A program made the position numbers and the translations under genes. Shown here in pieces: positions 44,633 through 53,260 of a DNA stretch of 64,000 nt. Each line of letters starts with the position of its first letter. The stretch's first letter is position 1. A model generated the notes under the pieces. The model did not search any database, was not told the DNA's origin, and saw only the letters and a list, made by a program, of their open reading frames with translations. The stretch comes from Clostridiales bacterium (GTDB lineage Bacteria > Bacillota > Clostridia > Oscillospirales > Oscillospiraceae), in contig DYBL01000043.1 of assembly GCA_019418625.1 (NCBI GenBank), forward strand, positions 8,353 to 72,352, read 5' to 3'.

Positions 44633-45105
44633 TCCGCCTCCTCCTTCCGCATCTGCTCCAGCAGCGCCAGCGCCGCCTCCGGTGTCATTTTCGCGTGGAC
44701 CTCACCGTCGATGGTCATGACCGGCGCCAGGCCGCAGGCGCCCAGGCATGCCACCGTCTCCAGGGTGAACATGCCGTCTGCCGAGGTCTTTTTCTTTCCC
44801 GTCAGCCCCAGATAATCCCGGATGGCATCATAGATTGGCTGGGACTTGCGCACATGACAGGCCGTCCCCTGGCACACCTTGATGATATGCCGGCCCTTGG
44901 CCTCCAGGGAGAAGTTTTCGTAAAACGTGGCGACGCTGTATACCTTCGCCGTGCTGATGCCCAGCTTTTCCGCGATCAGCGTCAGCGCCTCCTCGCTCAA
45001 ATACTTGTACTCGCTTTGGATCTCCTGCATGATGGCGATCAGATTGCTCTGCGCACAGCCGAAGCTGTCGATGATCTGACTCGCCCTGGTCAGTTCGTCG
45101 GTCAT
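44629..45105 (-). CDS. hydC: Hydrogenase NuoE-like [2Fe-2S] subunit HydC
   Basis: This 158-residue subunit has a helical N terminus and a thioredoxin-like [2Fe-2S] domain with KVCQGTACHVRKS and ACLGACGLAPVM, the four-cysteine NuoE pattern. It passes electrons between HydB and HydA. AAAAGGAG precedes ATG 45105; a longer upstream frame is not supported. It is the first gene of the operon hydC-hydB-hydA, with the promoter at 45196-45167. Confidence 0.94.
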
Positions 45106-45166
45106 GGCTCGTCTCCTTTTTTGAATATGTCCCTCATAAAAAAACGTATATTTCTCCCCAGGAAAC

Positions 45167-45196
45167 AGTATAGCGCAGTCCATTTTCTTCTGTCAA
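45167..45196 (-). promoter_or_regulatory. Promoter of hydCBA
   Basis: Minus-strand TTGACA (45196-45191), an 18-base spacer and TATACT (45172-45167). Confidence 0.7.
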
Positions 45197-45262
45197 AATG
45201 TTTTTCATTTTTGTGTACTCAAACGTTTTTTCTCTGTTTTATTTATTAAAAAAGTCAAAAAT

Positions 45263-45289
45263 GCAGCCGCCCCAAAGCGGAGCGGCTGC
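45263..45289 (-). terminator. Terminator of the AgcS gene
   Basis: GCAGCCGC (45263-45270) pairs with GCGGCTGC (45282-45289), with CCCC/CGGAG inner pairing; the minus-strand reading is followed by ATTTTTGACTTTTTT. Confidence 0.75.
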
Positions 45290-45306
45290 GAATTCTTATC
45301 AACTTC

Positions 45307-46698
45307 TTAACTTGCTTTATCAGCTTTCTTCTTGTGCACCACCCGCACCACCATGCTCGTCAGGGCAAACAGCGCGATGGCGTTGGGGATGACCATCAGC
45401 TGGTTGAACATGTCGGAAAGGCCCCACACCAGGTCGCTGGAGGTGACGGTCCCCAGGAAGATGAACACCAGGGCAATGACCGTGTAGACAGTGGTGGACT
45501 TGCGGCCGAAGAGATACGCCACGTTGATCTTACCGAAGAGATTCCAGCCCAGGATGGTGGAGAAGGCGAAGAAGAACAGGCAGACGGCCACGAACTTGGC
45601 GCCCAGGCCCGCGCCCATGACGGTGCCGAAAGCGGTCTGCGCCAGGTTGGTATTGTTGAGAGTCTGCGCCACCGCGTCAGTATAGCCGGCGGCCAGAGGG
45701 CCATCCGCCGTGTACAGGGTGGAGATGATCACCAGGGCGTTGAGCGTCAGCACCACGAAGGTATCGATGAACACGCCCACCATGGCCACCACGCCCTGCT
45801 CATGGGGATCTTTCACATTGGCCAGTGCATGGGCATGGGGGGTGGAGCCCATACCGGCCTCATTGGAGAACAAGCCGCGCTTGGCGCCCTGGCTGATGGC
45901 GATCTTCAGTGCGGCACCCAGGCCGCCGCCGATGATGGCGTTGGGGGCAAAGGCATAGCGGAAGATCATGCCAAAGGTGGCAGGCAGGTACTGGATGCGC
46001 ACCACCAGCACCACCAGGCCGCCCAGGAGGAACACAGCCGCCATGATGGGCACCAGCTTCTCGGTAACGGCCGCCAAACGCTGCACGCCGCCCAGGAAGA
46101 TCACCGCGCAGATGACCACCTGCACCACGCCCACGATCCAGGCAGGGATCCCGAAGGCCGTCTCAAAGGTGGAGCCGATGGAGTTGGACTGCACCATGCA
46201 GCCGAAAAAGCCCAGAGCCAGGATGATGGCCACGGCGAAGAAGCCCGCCAGGAACTTGCCGAACGCGCCGGTGAAGGCGGTGGTGATGTAATAGACGGGA
46301 CCGCCCTGGATGTTGCCCTGTTCGTCCTTCACCCGGGTCTGCTGGGCCAGCGTGGCCTCTGCATAAATGGTGGCCATGCCGAAAAAGGCGATGATCCACA
46401 TCCAGAAAATAGCGCCGGGTCCGCCGGTGAGGATGGCGCCGCTGGCGCCGACGATGTTGCCGGTACCCACCTGGGCGGCAATGGCCGTGGCCAGGGCCTG
46501 GAAGGAGCTCATTCCGCTTTTGTGCTTGGCGCCGTTGAGCGAAAGGCTCCCGAACACCCGGCGCATGCCCTCACCGAAGCAGCGCACCTGCACAAAGCGG
46601 GTCTTGATGGAGAACCACAGTCCCACGGCGATCAGCAGCACCACCAGAATGTAGTCGGACAAATAGGTATTGACGGTTTGTACGATTTGAAGCAGCAT
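45307..46698 (-). CDS. Sodium:alanine/glycine symporter (AgcS family)
   Basis: A 463-residue transporter with about ten helices. AgcS signatures include GMSSFQALATAIAAQVGTGN, IVGASGAILTGGPGAIFWMW and GLFSNEAGMGSTPHAHA. It imports glycine or alanine with Na+. The tandem glycine riboswitch and intrinsic terminator in its leader argue that glycine is the real substrate or is caught as a surplus amino acid. GGGAGGG lies about 8 bases before ATG 46698. It is monocistronic. Confidence 0.94.
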   Translation of the reverse strand: MLLQIVQTVNTYLSDYILVVLLIAVGLWFSIKTRFVQVRCFGEGMRRVFGSLSLNGAKHKSGMSSFQALATAIAAQVGTGNIVGASGAILTGGPGAIFWMWIIAFFGMATIYAEATLAQQTRVKDEQGNIQGGPVYYITTAFTGAFGKFLAGFFAVAIILALGFFGCMVQSNSIGSTFETAFGIPAWIVGVVQVVICAVIFLGGVQRLAAVTEKLVPIMAAVFLLGGLVVLVVRIQYLPATFGMIFRYAFAPNAIIGGGLGAALKIAISQGAKRGLFSNEAGMGSTPHAHALANVKDPHEQGVVAMVGVFIDTFVVLTLNALVIISTLYTADGPLAAGYTDAVAQTLNNTNLAQTAFGTVMGAGLGAKFVAVCLFFFAFSTILGWNLFGKINVAYLFGRKSTTVYTVIALVFIFLGTVTSSDLVWGLSDMFNQLMVIPNAIALFALTSMVVRVVHKKKADKAS

Positions 46699-46720
46699 AG
46701 TGTTTTCCCTCCCGAAATAC

Positions 46721-46754
46721 AAAAAACGGAACGGCTGAACGACCAGCCGCTCCG
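46721..46754 (-). terminator. Leader terminator, expression platform of the glycine riboswitch
   Basis: CGGAGCGGCTG (46754-46744) and CAGCCGTTCCG (46737-46727) pair on the minus strand with one mismatch, followed by T6. It lies between the second aptamer and the AgcS ribosome site. Confidence 0.75.
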
Positions 46755-46804
46755 AAGAAGAAAACACAAAGAACCGTACACGGACACCCCTGCCCGTCAC
46801 GTCC

Positions 46805-46962
46805 CACTCTGTCCTTTTACCTGAGAGATTCAGCGGCCAGGCCGCCTTGCACCTTCGGTACCCGTTTTCCGGGCTTCTCCAGAGCCACATCCATCCATAG
46901 TCCTCACCCGAACCCGGGCGCCTGAGAGTTTCACTCCTTCGGCAGGCTTGCGCCGTTCCCCT
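46805..46962 (-). ncRNA. Tandem glycine riboswitch (two gcvT-type aptamers)
   Basis: Read on the minus strand, the first aptamer contains CGAAGGAG, AAACTCTCAGGCGCC, GAGGACT and CTCTGGAG; the second contains CGAAGGTGCAAGGC, AATCTCTCAGGTAAAAGGAC and AGAG. These are the conserved cores of the glycine aptamer, joined by a short linker with the CCCGGAAAACGGG hairpin. An intrinsic terminator follows 50 bases later, so glycine probably switches transcription of AgcS on, the usual behaviour of this class. Confidence 0.93.
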
Positions 46963-46996
46963 ACGGACTTCGTTTGCCGTTATCCAATTTTTCCTT

Positions 46997-47025
46997 ACCT
47001 TACCACGGACGCCTTCCGTTGTCAA
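46997..47025 (-). promoter_or_regulatory. Promoter of the glycine riboswitch-AgcS transcript
   Basis: Minus-strand TTGACA (47025-47020), a 17-base spacer and TAAGGT (47002-46997), 35 bases before the first aptamer. Confidence 0.65.
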
Positions 47026-47103
47026 TTGCATTTTTTAACAATTTGTTTTCAGATTGAGGACGAATATTTTCTGTCCGCGGACTTTTCCGGGGCACATACG
47101 CAA

Positions 47104-47129
47104 AGGAGGCCGCCTGAAGGCAGCCTCCT
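47104..47129 (-). terminator. Hairpin after the PfkB gene
   Basis: AGGAGGC (47104-47110) pairs with GCCTCCT (47123-47129), with GCC/GGC inside. The U-run is weak, so termination is uncertain. Confidence 0.45.
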
Positions 47130-47136
47130 GCTTTGC

Positions 47137-48018
47137 TCAATAGAATGTGTGGATGTAGTCCAGTACGTCCTGACGGGTGCCCTGGAAGGGGCCGGGCGTC
47201 TCCATTTTCAGGGAGACCAGCGCCGTGCAGTATTGCAGGGCCTCGGCCACGCCGGCGCGCTGGCGCTCGGTGATGTAGCCGGCAAAGGTGGTATCGCCCC
47301 GGCCGGTGCGGCCGGAGAGGTTCCGGGCCTTGATGGGGCAGGTATAGATGGCCTTGCCGTCGTAGGCCAGCACCTCGGTATTGTGGGTGATGAGCACCTC
47401 CTTGGCGCCCCAGCTGTGCAGCAGCCGGGCAGCCTCTGCCCGGTCCGTCAGTCCTGTGAGGATCTCCGCCTCGGCAGCGTCGGTCTTGAGATAATCGATG
47501 ACCGGCAGATACTCCTTCTTCTCCGCCCAGTCGTGGAAGGCCATGGTCTTGTCGGCTTCCACATGGCGCAGCAGGCACTGCACATCCACGGCCACCTTGC
47601 CGTGCTTGGCCGCCTCGGCAAACAGGGCGCCGTCGAAGTCGCCGAATACAAGGCCCGCGAAGTGATAGATCTTTGTATCGATATCGGGAAGCTCGTCGAA
47701 ACGGAACGGGTCGCACACGCCCATGGAGGTGCAGGCGCGCTTTTCCTTGTCCGCAGTGAAATACTGGTTGCGGATGGAGCAGGTAGCTGCCGAGGGCTTC
47801 CAGTACACATCCGCGCCGGAGCCGGCAAAGCGCTCTTCCACATTGGCATCAGCGGGGTTCAGCTTGGTGAAAATAGCCGTGCGGTTGCCGCTTTTGGCGG
47901 CAGCAAAGCCGGACGCCACCACCGCGCCGCCCACTTCCTTGCGTTCATTGCCCTGATAGTCGATATTGTGATCCAGTGAGACCGGTCCGATGACCAGCAC
48001 ATCGTATTCTTTTTTCAT
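47137..48018 (-). CDS. PfkB-family carbohydrate kinase
   Basis: The 293-residue protein has the PfkB fold: N-terminal VLVIGPVSLDHNIDY, GGAVVASGFAAAKSG, and the C-terminal catalytic motif GRTGRGDTTFAGY with the base Asp (the usual DTxGAGD is changed to RTGRGD, as in some nucleoside- or sugar-kinase branches). The substrate is unknown. It stands alone with promoter TTTACG-17-TATAAT (48094-48066). Confidence 0.85.
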   Translation of the reverse strand: MKKEYDVLVIGPVSLDHNIDYQGNERKEVGGAVVASGFAAAKSGNRTAIFTKLNPADANVEERFAGSGADVYWKPSAATCSIRNQYFTADKEKRACTSMGVCDPFRFDELPDIDTKIYHFAGLVFGDFDGALFAEAAKHGKVAVDVQCLLRHVEADKTMAFHDWAEKKEYLPVIDYLKTDAAEAEILTGLTDRAEAARLLHSWGAKEVLITHNTEVLAYDGKAIYTCPIKARNLSGRTGRGDTTFAGYITERQRAGVAEALQYCTALVSLKMETPGPFQGTRQDVLDYIHTFY

Positions 48019-48065
48019 GTTTGGAGCTCCCTTCCCTTTTTTGATACGGTACGGTTCCTTTGCTG

Positions 48066-48094
48066 ATTATACCATTGTTTTTCCCCCGCGTAAA
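48066..48094 (-). promoter_or_regulatory. Promoter of the PfkB gene
   Basis: Minus-strand TTTACG (48094-48089), a 17-base spacer and TATAAT (48071-48066). Confidence 0.65.
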
Positions 48095-48103
48095 GTCCGG
48101 CCC

Positions 48104-48796
48104 TTACAGCTCCTCCACCGAGGCCACGCCGTCCACCGCGTGCAGGTCCGCCAGCAGCTTTTCCACCTTGCATTTCTTGTTCAGCCGCAGGGAGAAAATG
48201 GCGCAGGCATTGTGCTTTTCGCTGCCGGCGGAGCGGGTGATCTCCAGGTTCAATATCTTCAGATTCAGCTCCCGGAACAGGCGCAGCACCTCCTCCAGGC
48301 AGGCTTTGTTGGCATACTCCATGTAGAGATTGATCTCCGGGGCGTGGTCCAGGATGCGGTATTCCAGCTTGGAAAAAAGCATTTCCGCCGCCAGGATCAG
48401 CAGCGTTGCGAAAATGCCGCCCTCGTAGAAGCCGCCGCCCAGAGAAAGGCCGATGATTGCGGAGGCCCACAGCCCCGCTGCCGTGGTCAGGCCCTTCACC
48501 CGCTGGCGGCGGGTGACGATGATGGTGCCCGCGCCGATGAAGCCGATGCCCGCCACCACCTGGGCGCCCAGCCGGGCCATATCCGTAAAGTAGTGCATGT
48601 TCAGATACAGGTACTGGCTGGTCAGCGTGGTCATGGCCGCACCCAGGCAGATGAGGATATGGGTGCGGAAGCCCGCCGGGCGGCGCTTATACTCCCGCTC
48701 GATGCCGATGATGCCGCCGCAGATCACTGCCAGCAGCATGCGGACGGTGATGGAAAGCAATGTCACATCCCGCAGTCCGTCAAAGATGGATAACAT
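48104..48796 (-). CDS. MgtC/SapB-family membrane protein (copy 2)
   Basis: This 230-residue protein has the MgtC membrane domain (about 1-140): MLLAVICGGIIGIEREYKRR, PAGFRTHILICLGAAM, AQVVAGIGFIGAGTIIV and VKGLTTAAGLWASAIIGL, plus a cytosolic ACT-like C-terminal domain. MgtC proteins affect Mg2+ homeostasis and F-ATPase activity in other bacteria; the role here is not known. It is 17 bases downstream of a paralogue and shares its transcript. Confidence 0.9.
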   Translation of the reverse strand: MLSIFDGLRDVTLLSITVRMLLAVICGGIIGIEREYKRRPAGFRTHILICLGAAMTTLTSQYLYLNMHYFTDMARLGAQVVAGIGFIGAGTIIVTRRQRVKGLTTAAGLWASAIIGLSLGGGFYEGGIFATLLILAAEMLFSKLEYRILDHAPEINLYMEYANKACLEEVLRLFRELNLKILNLEITRSAGSEKHNACAIFSLRLNKKCKVEKLLADLHAVDGVASVEEL

Positions 48797-48813
48797 GGCT
48801 GTGCCCCCTCCCC

Positions 48814-49539
48814 TCAGATCTCATCGATGGTATAGACGCTCTCCAGCTCGGAGATGGCCGTCAGTACCCTGGTATGTGCCTGCTTGTGGTGCAGGCGGAT
48901 GGAAAAGACCGCACTGGGATGCAGTACCCGCTCCTCCCGTCCGCGCTCGATATCCACCTCGTAGATCTGCACGTCCTGGGACTTGATGCGGTTGATGATC
49001 TCACCCACATCGTCCAGAGACTGGAACTCCACATAGATGTTCATGTTCCGGGCATTTTCCACGATCAGCGACTCAATGGCCGGCAGCAGGCGCATGGAAA
49101 GGAAGATCAGGGCAAAGCCCAGCAGCACGCACTCATAGAATCCGGCGCCGATGGCAAGACCCATGCAGGCGGAAGCCCACAAACCCGCCGCCGTGGTCAG
49201 ACCCTTTACCTCCTGGCGTCCGGTGACGATGATGGTGCCTGCGCCCAAAAAACCGATGCCGTTGATGACCTGCGCACCAAAGCGGGACACGTCCGTGCGG
49301 ATCCCGGTCTCCGCCGCCAGCTGCGCCCAGTCATGGGTCACCATAAAATATTCATATTGGCTCAGCAGCATGGTCAGTGCCGCGCCCAGGCTCACCAGCA
49401 TATAGGTGCGAAATCCCGCCGGACGGCGCTTGCGTCCCCGCTCCAGTCCGATCAAACCGCCAAACAGCATGGCCAGCACCATCCGCAGCAGTACGGACAG
49501 CGTATTCAGTTCCCGCAGCGGATCCAGTATTTCCAGCAC
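48814..49539 (-). CDS. MgtC/SapB-family membrane protein (copy 1)
   Basis: A 241-residue MgtC paralogue with the same landmarks (MLFGGLIGLERGRKRR, PAGFRTYMLVSLGAAL, AQVINGIGFLGAGTIIV, VKGLTTAAGLWASACMGL) and a C-terminal ACT-like domain. The GTG start at 49539 follows AAGGAGG with 7-base spacing; earlier starts lack a site. With the gene at 48104 it forms a tandem pair, evidently from an old duplication since only the membrane domains remain alike. A promoter lies at 49708-49680. Confidence 0.9.
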   Translation of the reverse strand: MLEILDPLRELNTLSVLLRMVLAMLFGGLIGLERGRKRRPAGFRTYMLVSLGAALTMLLSQYEYFMVTHDWAQLAAETGIRTDVSRFGAQVINGIGFLGAGTIIVTGRQEVKGLTTAAGLWASACMGLAIGAGFYECVLLGFALIFLSMRLLPAIESLIVENARNMNIYVEFQSLDDVGEIINRIKSQDVQIYEVDIERGREERVLHPSAVFSIRLHHKQAHTRVLTAISELESVYTIDEI

Positions 49540-49830
49540 AGCCGCCCCTCCTTCCCGTATTCTTTCCGGCAATACGCAGAGAGGAAGAAGCGGTGTCAAC
49601 CGGTTCTCCCTCTTAAATTCCAAACTCTTTTGTGGGTATTCTTTAGTTTTAAAACGCTTGCGTACCTTCTTTTACAATATTTTTACCATTCATTGGTCAT
49701 ATTGTCAACACAAAAGAGAATGCCGCTTCCCTTTTTGTTGAAACAGTATAGTTCTTGTGAAAATATTTAGCGATATTTCCGTTTCAGCCAGGGCACAATG
49801 GCAAACGTTTATTTTCATGATGAAAGGATA
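49540..49830. other. AT-rich leader region of the mgtC pair
   Basis: Bases 49630-49830 are AT-rich. A promoter (TTGACA-17-TAAAAA, 49708-49680) implies an untranslated leader of about 130 bases before the first mgtC gene. I looked for an M-box Mg2+ riboswitch there and did not find one. No gene is supported. Confidence 0.5.
49680..49708 (-). promoter_or_regulatory. Promoter of the mgtC pair
   Basis: Minus-strand TTGACA (49708-49703), a 17-base spacer and TAAAAA (49685-49680). Confidence 0.55.
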
Positions 49831-49850
49831 CCCGGGCCGCAAGGCCCGGG
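49831..49850 (-). terminator. Hairpin at the end of the sugar ABC operon
   Basis: CCCGGGCC (49831-49838) pairs with GGCCCGGG (49843-49850) around GCAA; the minus-strand reading continues TATCCTTTCATC, a weak U-tract. It is 12 bases beyond the stop of the MBL-fold gene. Confidence 0.55.
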
Positions 49851-49862
49851 ATCACATTCTAC

Positions 49863-50852
49863 TTACAGGTACTCCGCACAGATGGTCCCGTTCCCCATGG
49901 AAAAGCGCACCGCGCCATGGGGCGGCACCCCGTCCGTAAAGCCGGGGACCTGAGGCCGGTCGGAAAAATACAGCTCGGCACCGGCACTGCGTACCAGCGC
50001 CAGGGCGTCGGGGTGGGCGCTGTTGTACCGGCGGTCACTGGAGGCGCAGCACACCACCGCCCGGGGCCGCACTGCGGCCAGCAGCGCCGCGTCCGCGCCG
50101 TCCTTTTGACCATGATGGCCGATCTTGAACAGATCCGCCCGCAGTGCCGCCGGGTCGATCTGCCCGTAGCCGGCGCGGTTGGTATCGCCGGGCAGAAGGG
50201 CTCCCGTCCCGCCGTAATCCAACCGCAGTATCATGCTGAAGTTGTTCATCCTGGCATCCAGGGCGTCCAGCTTCTTGAAAAACGCCTCTATGTCGCGCTC
50301 GGCAAACTGGTCGCAGCAGCGGCTCTCCAGCTCATCCGCACTCTGGGGCGAGGGCGCCAGCACCTGACAGGAAAGCCCCTGGCACAGCCGGAGCGTCTGC
50401 CCCGCCTGCAGGCACCGCACAGCGCCTCCGCGCCGCACCACCAGATCGCACAGGCGCTGATAGTCATTGAGCGCGCGCATGAACTTTCGCTGGGAATCGT
50501 TCCTTGCCTGGCTGTCATCCAGGATATGCATGTTCCGCTGAAAAAAGTCCACCGGAAGCGTCTGCCACAGCTCCGCCGGAGCATACCGCTCCGCCACGGG
50601 CAGCAGCCCGCAGATGTGGTCTTCGTGGATATGGGTATTGACCATGCAGTCGATCTGCCGGATATCGGTAGACTCCAGATATTCCAACAGTGTCTGGCGT
50701 CCGGAGGCGCGGTCCGCATATTCCCCCGCTTCGCCGCTGCCGCCGTCGATCACCATAACGAACCGCCCGTCACGGCATTTTTCGTCCGGGCACTCTGCTA
50801 CGATGGCCTCCCCATAGCCCACGTTCACAAAGGTCAGCTTCATCGTTTCCAT
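49863..50852 (-). CDS. Metallo-beta-lactamase-fold hydrolase (ComEC-MBL-like), end of the sugar ABC operon
   Basis: The 329-residue protein has the MBL metal motif THIHEDHICGL (His74, His76, Asp78, His79), the later ligand in LLPGDTN, and KIGHHGQKDGA, the pattern seen in the soluble domain of ComEC/Rec2 and its free-standing relatives. No membrane domain or signal peptide is present, so it should be cytoplasmic. Its ATG lies 4 bases past the stop of the permease gene, which places it in the importer operon. A role in sugar use, for example phosphodiester or nucleotide-sugar hydrolysis, is only a guess. Confidence 0.78.
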   Translation of the reverse strand: METMKLTFVNVGYGEAIVAECPDEKCRDGRFVMVIDGGSGEAGEYADRASGRQTLLEYLESTDIRQIDCMVNTHIHEDHICGLLPVAERYAPAELWQTLPVDFFQRNMHILDDSQARNDSQRKFMRALNDYQRLCDLVVRRGGAVRCLQAGQTLRLCQGLSCQVLAPSPQSADELESRCCDQFAERDIEAFFKKLDALDARMNNFSMILRLDYGGTGALLPGDTNRAGYGQIDPAALRADLFKIGHHGQKDGADAALLAAVRPRAVVCCASSDRRYNSAHPDALALVRSAGAELYFSDRPQVPGFTDGVPPHGAVRFSMGNGTICAEYL

Positions 50853-50856
50853 ATGC

Positions 50857-51756
50857 TCACCCGATGGCACGCTTGATATAAACGCTGGAGAGGATCAGGA
50901 CCAGGATGGTCATGATGATGGCGCCGGCGCTGCCGAAGCCGAAATCCAGCGACTTGATACCGTAAGTATAGAGGTACTGGGTGATGGTCGCCGTGGTGTT
51001 GGCGGGGCCGCCGCCGGTCAAGAGGTTCACCTTGTCGAACAGACGGAAGCTGTCGATGGTACGCAGCAGCGCGCACAGCGCCAGGGAGTTTTTGATGTTG
51101 GGGATGGTCACATACCACAGGATCTTGAACCGGTTGGCACCATCGATCCGGGCCGCCTCATACTGGCTGGAGGGCACGGACTGCAGCGCCGCGTACAAAA
51201 GCAGGAACACGAAGGGAGCGCTCTGCCATATGTCAATCACCAGGAGCATGCCGAAGGCCGTCCGCATATCGGAAAACCAGTTGTAAACCGGCAGGCCCAA
51301 GGACTGGAGCACCTGGTTGACGATTCCGTAGTTAGGAGAGAGCATCATGCGCCAGCTCAGGGCCACCGTGACCGTGGGAAGCAGGTACGGAAGCAGCAGC
51401 AGCGTGCGCATAAGCTTCTGGCCCCTTTTGATGCTGTTGACCGTCAGGGCCATGATAAAGCCGAAGAACATCTCGAAAATGACGGCCAGCACGGTAAAGC
51501 GCACCGTGTTCCAGACAGCCTGCTGGAAGTAGGGGTCCGTCAGCAGCTTGGTATAGTTTTGCAGTGCGGTAAACTCCGGCGGATTTTTCAAAGCCCGCAG
51601 GAGGTTATAGTCCGTAAAGCTGTAAACCAGCGTAAACAGCAGCGGATAGGCGGTCATGATCACCAGCACCACCAGGGTGGGCGTGATCATGGACATGCCG
51701 AAGCGGCGGGTGGCAGTGTAGCTGTTATTCAATTTTGAGATCTCGTTTTTTCGCAT
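50857..51756 (-). CDS. Sugar ABC transporter permease (MalF/UgpA-like)
   Basis: A 299-residue membrane protein with six helices and the permease EAA loop (YEAARIDGANRFKILWYVTIP). It forms the channel of a carbohydrate ABC importer with the permease at 53261-54100. It is the third importer gene, separated from the binding-protein gene by about 200 bases that contain a large hairpin. GAGGGA precedes ATG 51756. No ATPase gene is present in the operon, so a shared MsmX-type ATPase is likely. Confidence 0.9.
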   Translation of the reverse strand: MRKNEISKLNNSYTATRRFGMSMITPTLVVLVIMTAYPLLFTLVYSFTDYNLLRALKNPPEFTALQNYTKLLTDPYFQQAVWNTVRFTVLAVIFEMFFGFIMALTVNSIKRGQKLMRTLLLLPYLLPTVTVALSWRMMLSPNYGIVNQVLQSLGLPVYNWFSDMRTAFGMLLVIDIWQSAPFVFLLLYAALQSVPSSQYEAARIDGANRFKILWYVTIPNIKNSLALCALLRTIDSFRLFDKVNLLTGGGPANTTATITQYLYTYGIKSLDFGFGSAGAIIMTILVLILSSVYIKRAIG

Positions 51757-51865
51757 ATGGTTCCCTCGCAGTCGGAGAGGATTTGCGCCATCGGGACATC
51801 TGCCCCGGCGGACAGCCTCGCTATGGGGCCGGTTGCAGCGGCTCTGTGCCGCCCATGGTTTCCGG

Positions 51866-51908
51866 AGTCCGGAAGCCGGGGCGCTCATGCGCCCCGCGCT
51901 TCCGGACT
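51866..51908 (-). other. Intercistronic hairpin between binding-protein and permease genes
   Basis: AGTCCGGAAGC (51866-51876) pairs with GCTTCCGGACT (51898-51908), with CGGGGCGC / GCGCCCCG inside. There is no U-run on the minus strand. Hairpins at this place often protect the upstream binding-protein mRNA, giving more of it than permease. Confidence 0.6.
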
Positions 51909-51955
51909 TTCAAGAACACTGGTTATCTGCGGGATATCCGGGCCGGCGGAAAGCC

Positions 51956-53200
51956 TCAGCCCATCAGCTCCTCCAGCTGGGTCTGCGCGTCAGCCAGGCC
52001 CTGATCCACAGTCTTCATGCCGTTGATGATGTTGTCCATCTCCGTGCCCAGGATGGTATAGAACTGGGTCCACTCAGCGATCACAGGGCGATACACGCCG
52101 GTCTCCAGAGCGTCGCAGACCACGGCGTACTGGGGATAAGTGGCCAGGACTTCCTCGTCCTGCAGGCTGGAGTAGCGGCAGGGCACGCCGCCGGAGGGAA
52201 CGGTGGACTTCTGGACCTCGGGATCCATCAGGTACTTCAGCAGCTCCACGGCCAGCTCCTTGTTCTGGCTGTTGGCGGGCACGCCGATGGTCCAGATGCC
52301 GTAGACGTTGGAATTGTAAGCCTCAGCGCCGGCAGTGGCGGCACCGGAGAGGGCGATGTAGTCGGCGGTGGAGTCAGCAGTGGGGGTGTACCAGCCGGGC
52401 CAGCCGATGCCCATGGTGCCGGCGCCGGTATCCACGGAGGCGATCAGGTCATCCTTCACCTGGGCCTCGCCGGTGGCGATCAGCTCCAGATAATAGTTCA
52501 TCGCAGCCTTGAACTCATCGGTGTTGACGGTGGGCTTGTTGTTCTCGTCGATGACCCAGCCGCCGTAGGACAGCAGGATGGGCAGGAAGTCGACCACCAG
52601 GTTGTTCTGGCCGTCGCCGCGATAGATGAAGCCCTTCTTGCCGTCGGCCTGGGCCTGCTGGCAGATCTTGAGCACATCATCCAGGCTGGCAATGGTATCG
52701 GCATCATAACCAGCAGCCTGCACATTGGCCTTGTTGAACATCAGGACCGTCACGTTGCCGTAGTAGGGAGCCAGATACACATCGTCGCCCACATAGCAGA
52801 TGGAGGTGGTGGCGGGGATGATGTCGTCGTCCAGCTCATAGCCCAGTTCGCTGAGGTTGGCCAGGACGCCGTTTTCCGTGAACTCGGCCATCCAGGAGCC
52901 GTCCACCATGCACAGGTCATAGGTGCCCTGGGCATTGATGGCATCCATGGCGATGCCGGTATACAGGTCGGACTCCTCCAGCTCCTGCACCTCGCACTTG
53001 ACATTGTGCTCGGCCTCGAAGGCGGGGAGGCACTCCTTGATGACGTCGGCATAGGTGCCGCCGCGCAGGATCAGCGTCAGCTTGGTGGGGTCGCCGGAGC
53101 TCTCGCCGCCGGCCCCTTCTTCCGTGTCTCCGCTGCCGCCGCAGGCAGCCAGGGACATCGTCATGCCAAGGGCCAGGAGCAGTGCAAGCAGTTTCTTCAT
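51956..53200 (-). CDS. Sugar ABC transporter substrate-binding lipoprotein
   Basis: This protein of about 414 residues has a lipoprotein signal with lipobox SLAAC and then an extracytoplasmic solute-binding domain of family 1 (TLILRGGTYADVIKECLPAF, YDLCMVDGSWMAEF, VTVLMFNKANVQAAG, GTMGIGWPGWY). It delivers a sugar or oligosaccharide to the two permeases. AGGAGG lies 8 bases before the ATG at 53200; an ATG two codons earlier sits too close to the site. The sugar is not predictable. Confidence 0.9.
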   Translation of the reverse strand: MKKLLALLLALGMTMSLAACGGSGDTEEGAGGESSGDPTKLTLILRGGTYADVIKECLPAFEAEHNVKCEVQELEESDLYTGIAMDAINAQGTYDLCMVDGSWMAEFTENGVLANLSELGYELDDDIIPATTSICYVGDDVYLAPYYGNVTVLMFNKANVQAAGYDADTIASLDDVLKICQQAQADGKKGFIYRGDGQNNLVVDFLPILLSYGGWVIDENNKPTVNTDEFKAAMNYYLELIATGEAQVKDDLIASVDTGAGTMGIGWPGWYTPTADSTADYIALSGAATAGAEAYNSNVYGIWTIGVPANSQNKELAVELLKYLMDPEVQKSTVPSGGVPCRYSSLQDEEVLATYPQYAVVCDALETGVYRPVIAEWTQFYTILGTEMDNIINGMKTVDQGLADAQTQLEELMG

Positions 53201-53260
53201 TTTCATTTCCTCCTAGTCAGTTTTTTGAGCAGATACGAGTTCTCTTGAGCATCTATTTTG

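Noticed and set aside
49540..49830. Possible M-box Mg2+ riboswitch upstream of the mgtC pair
   Set aside because: None of the conserved M-box core was found; only a promoter and AT-rich leader are visible.
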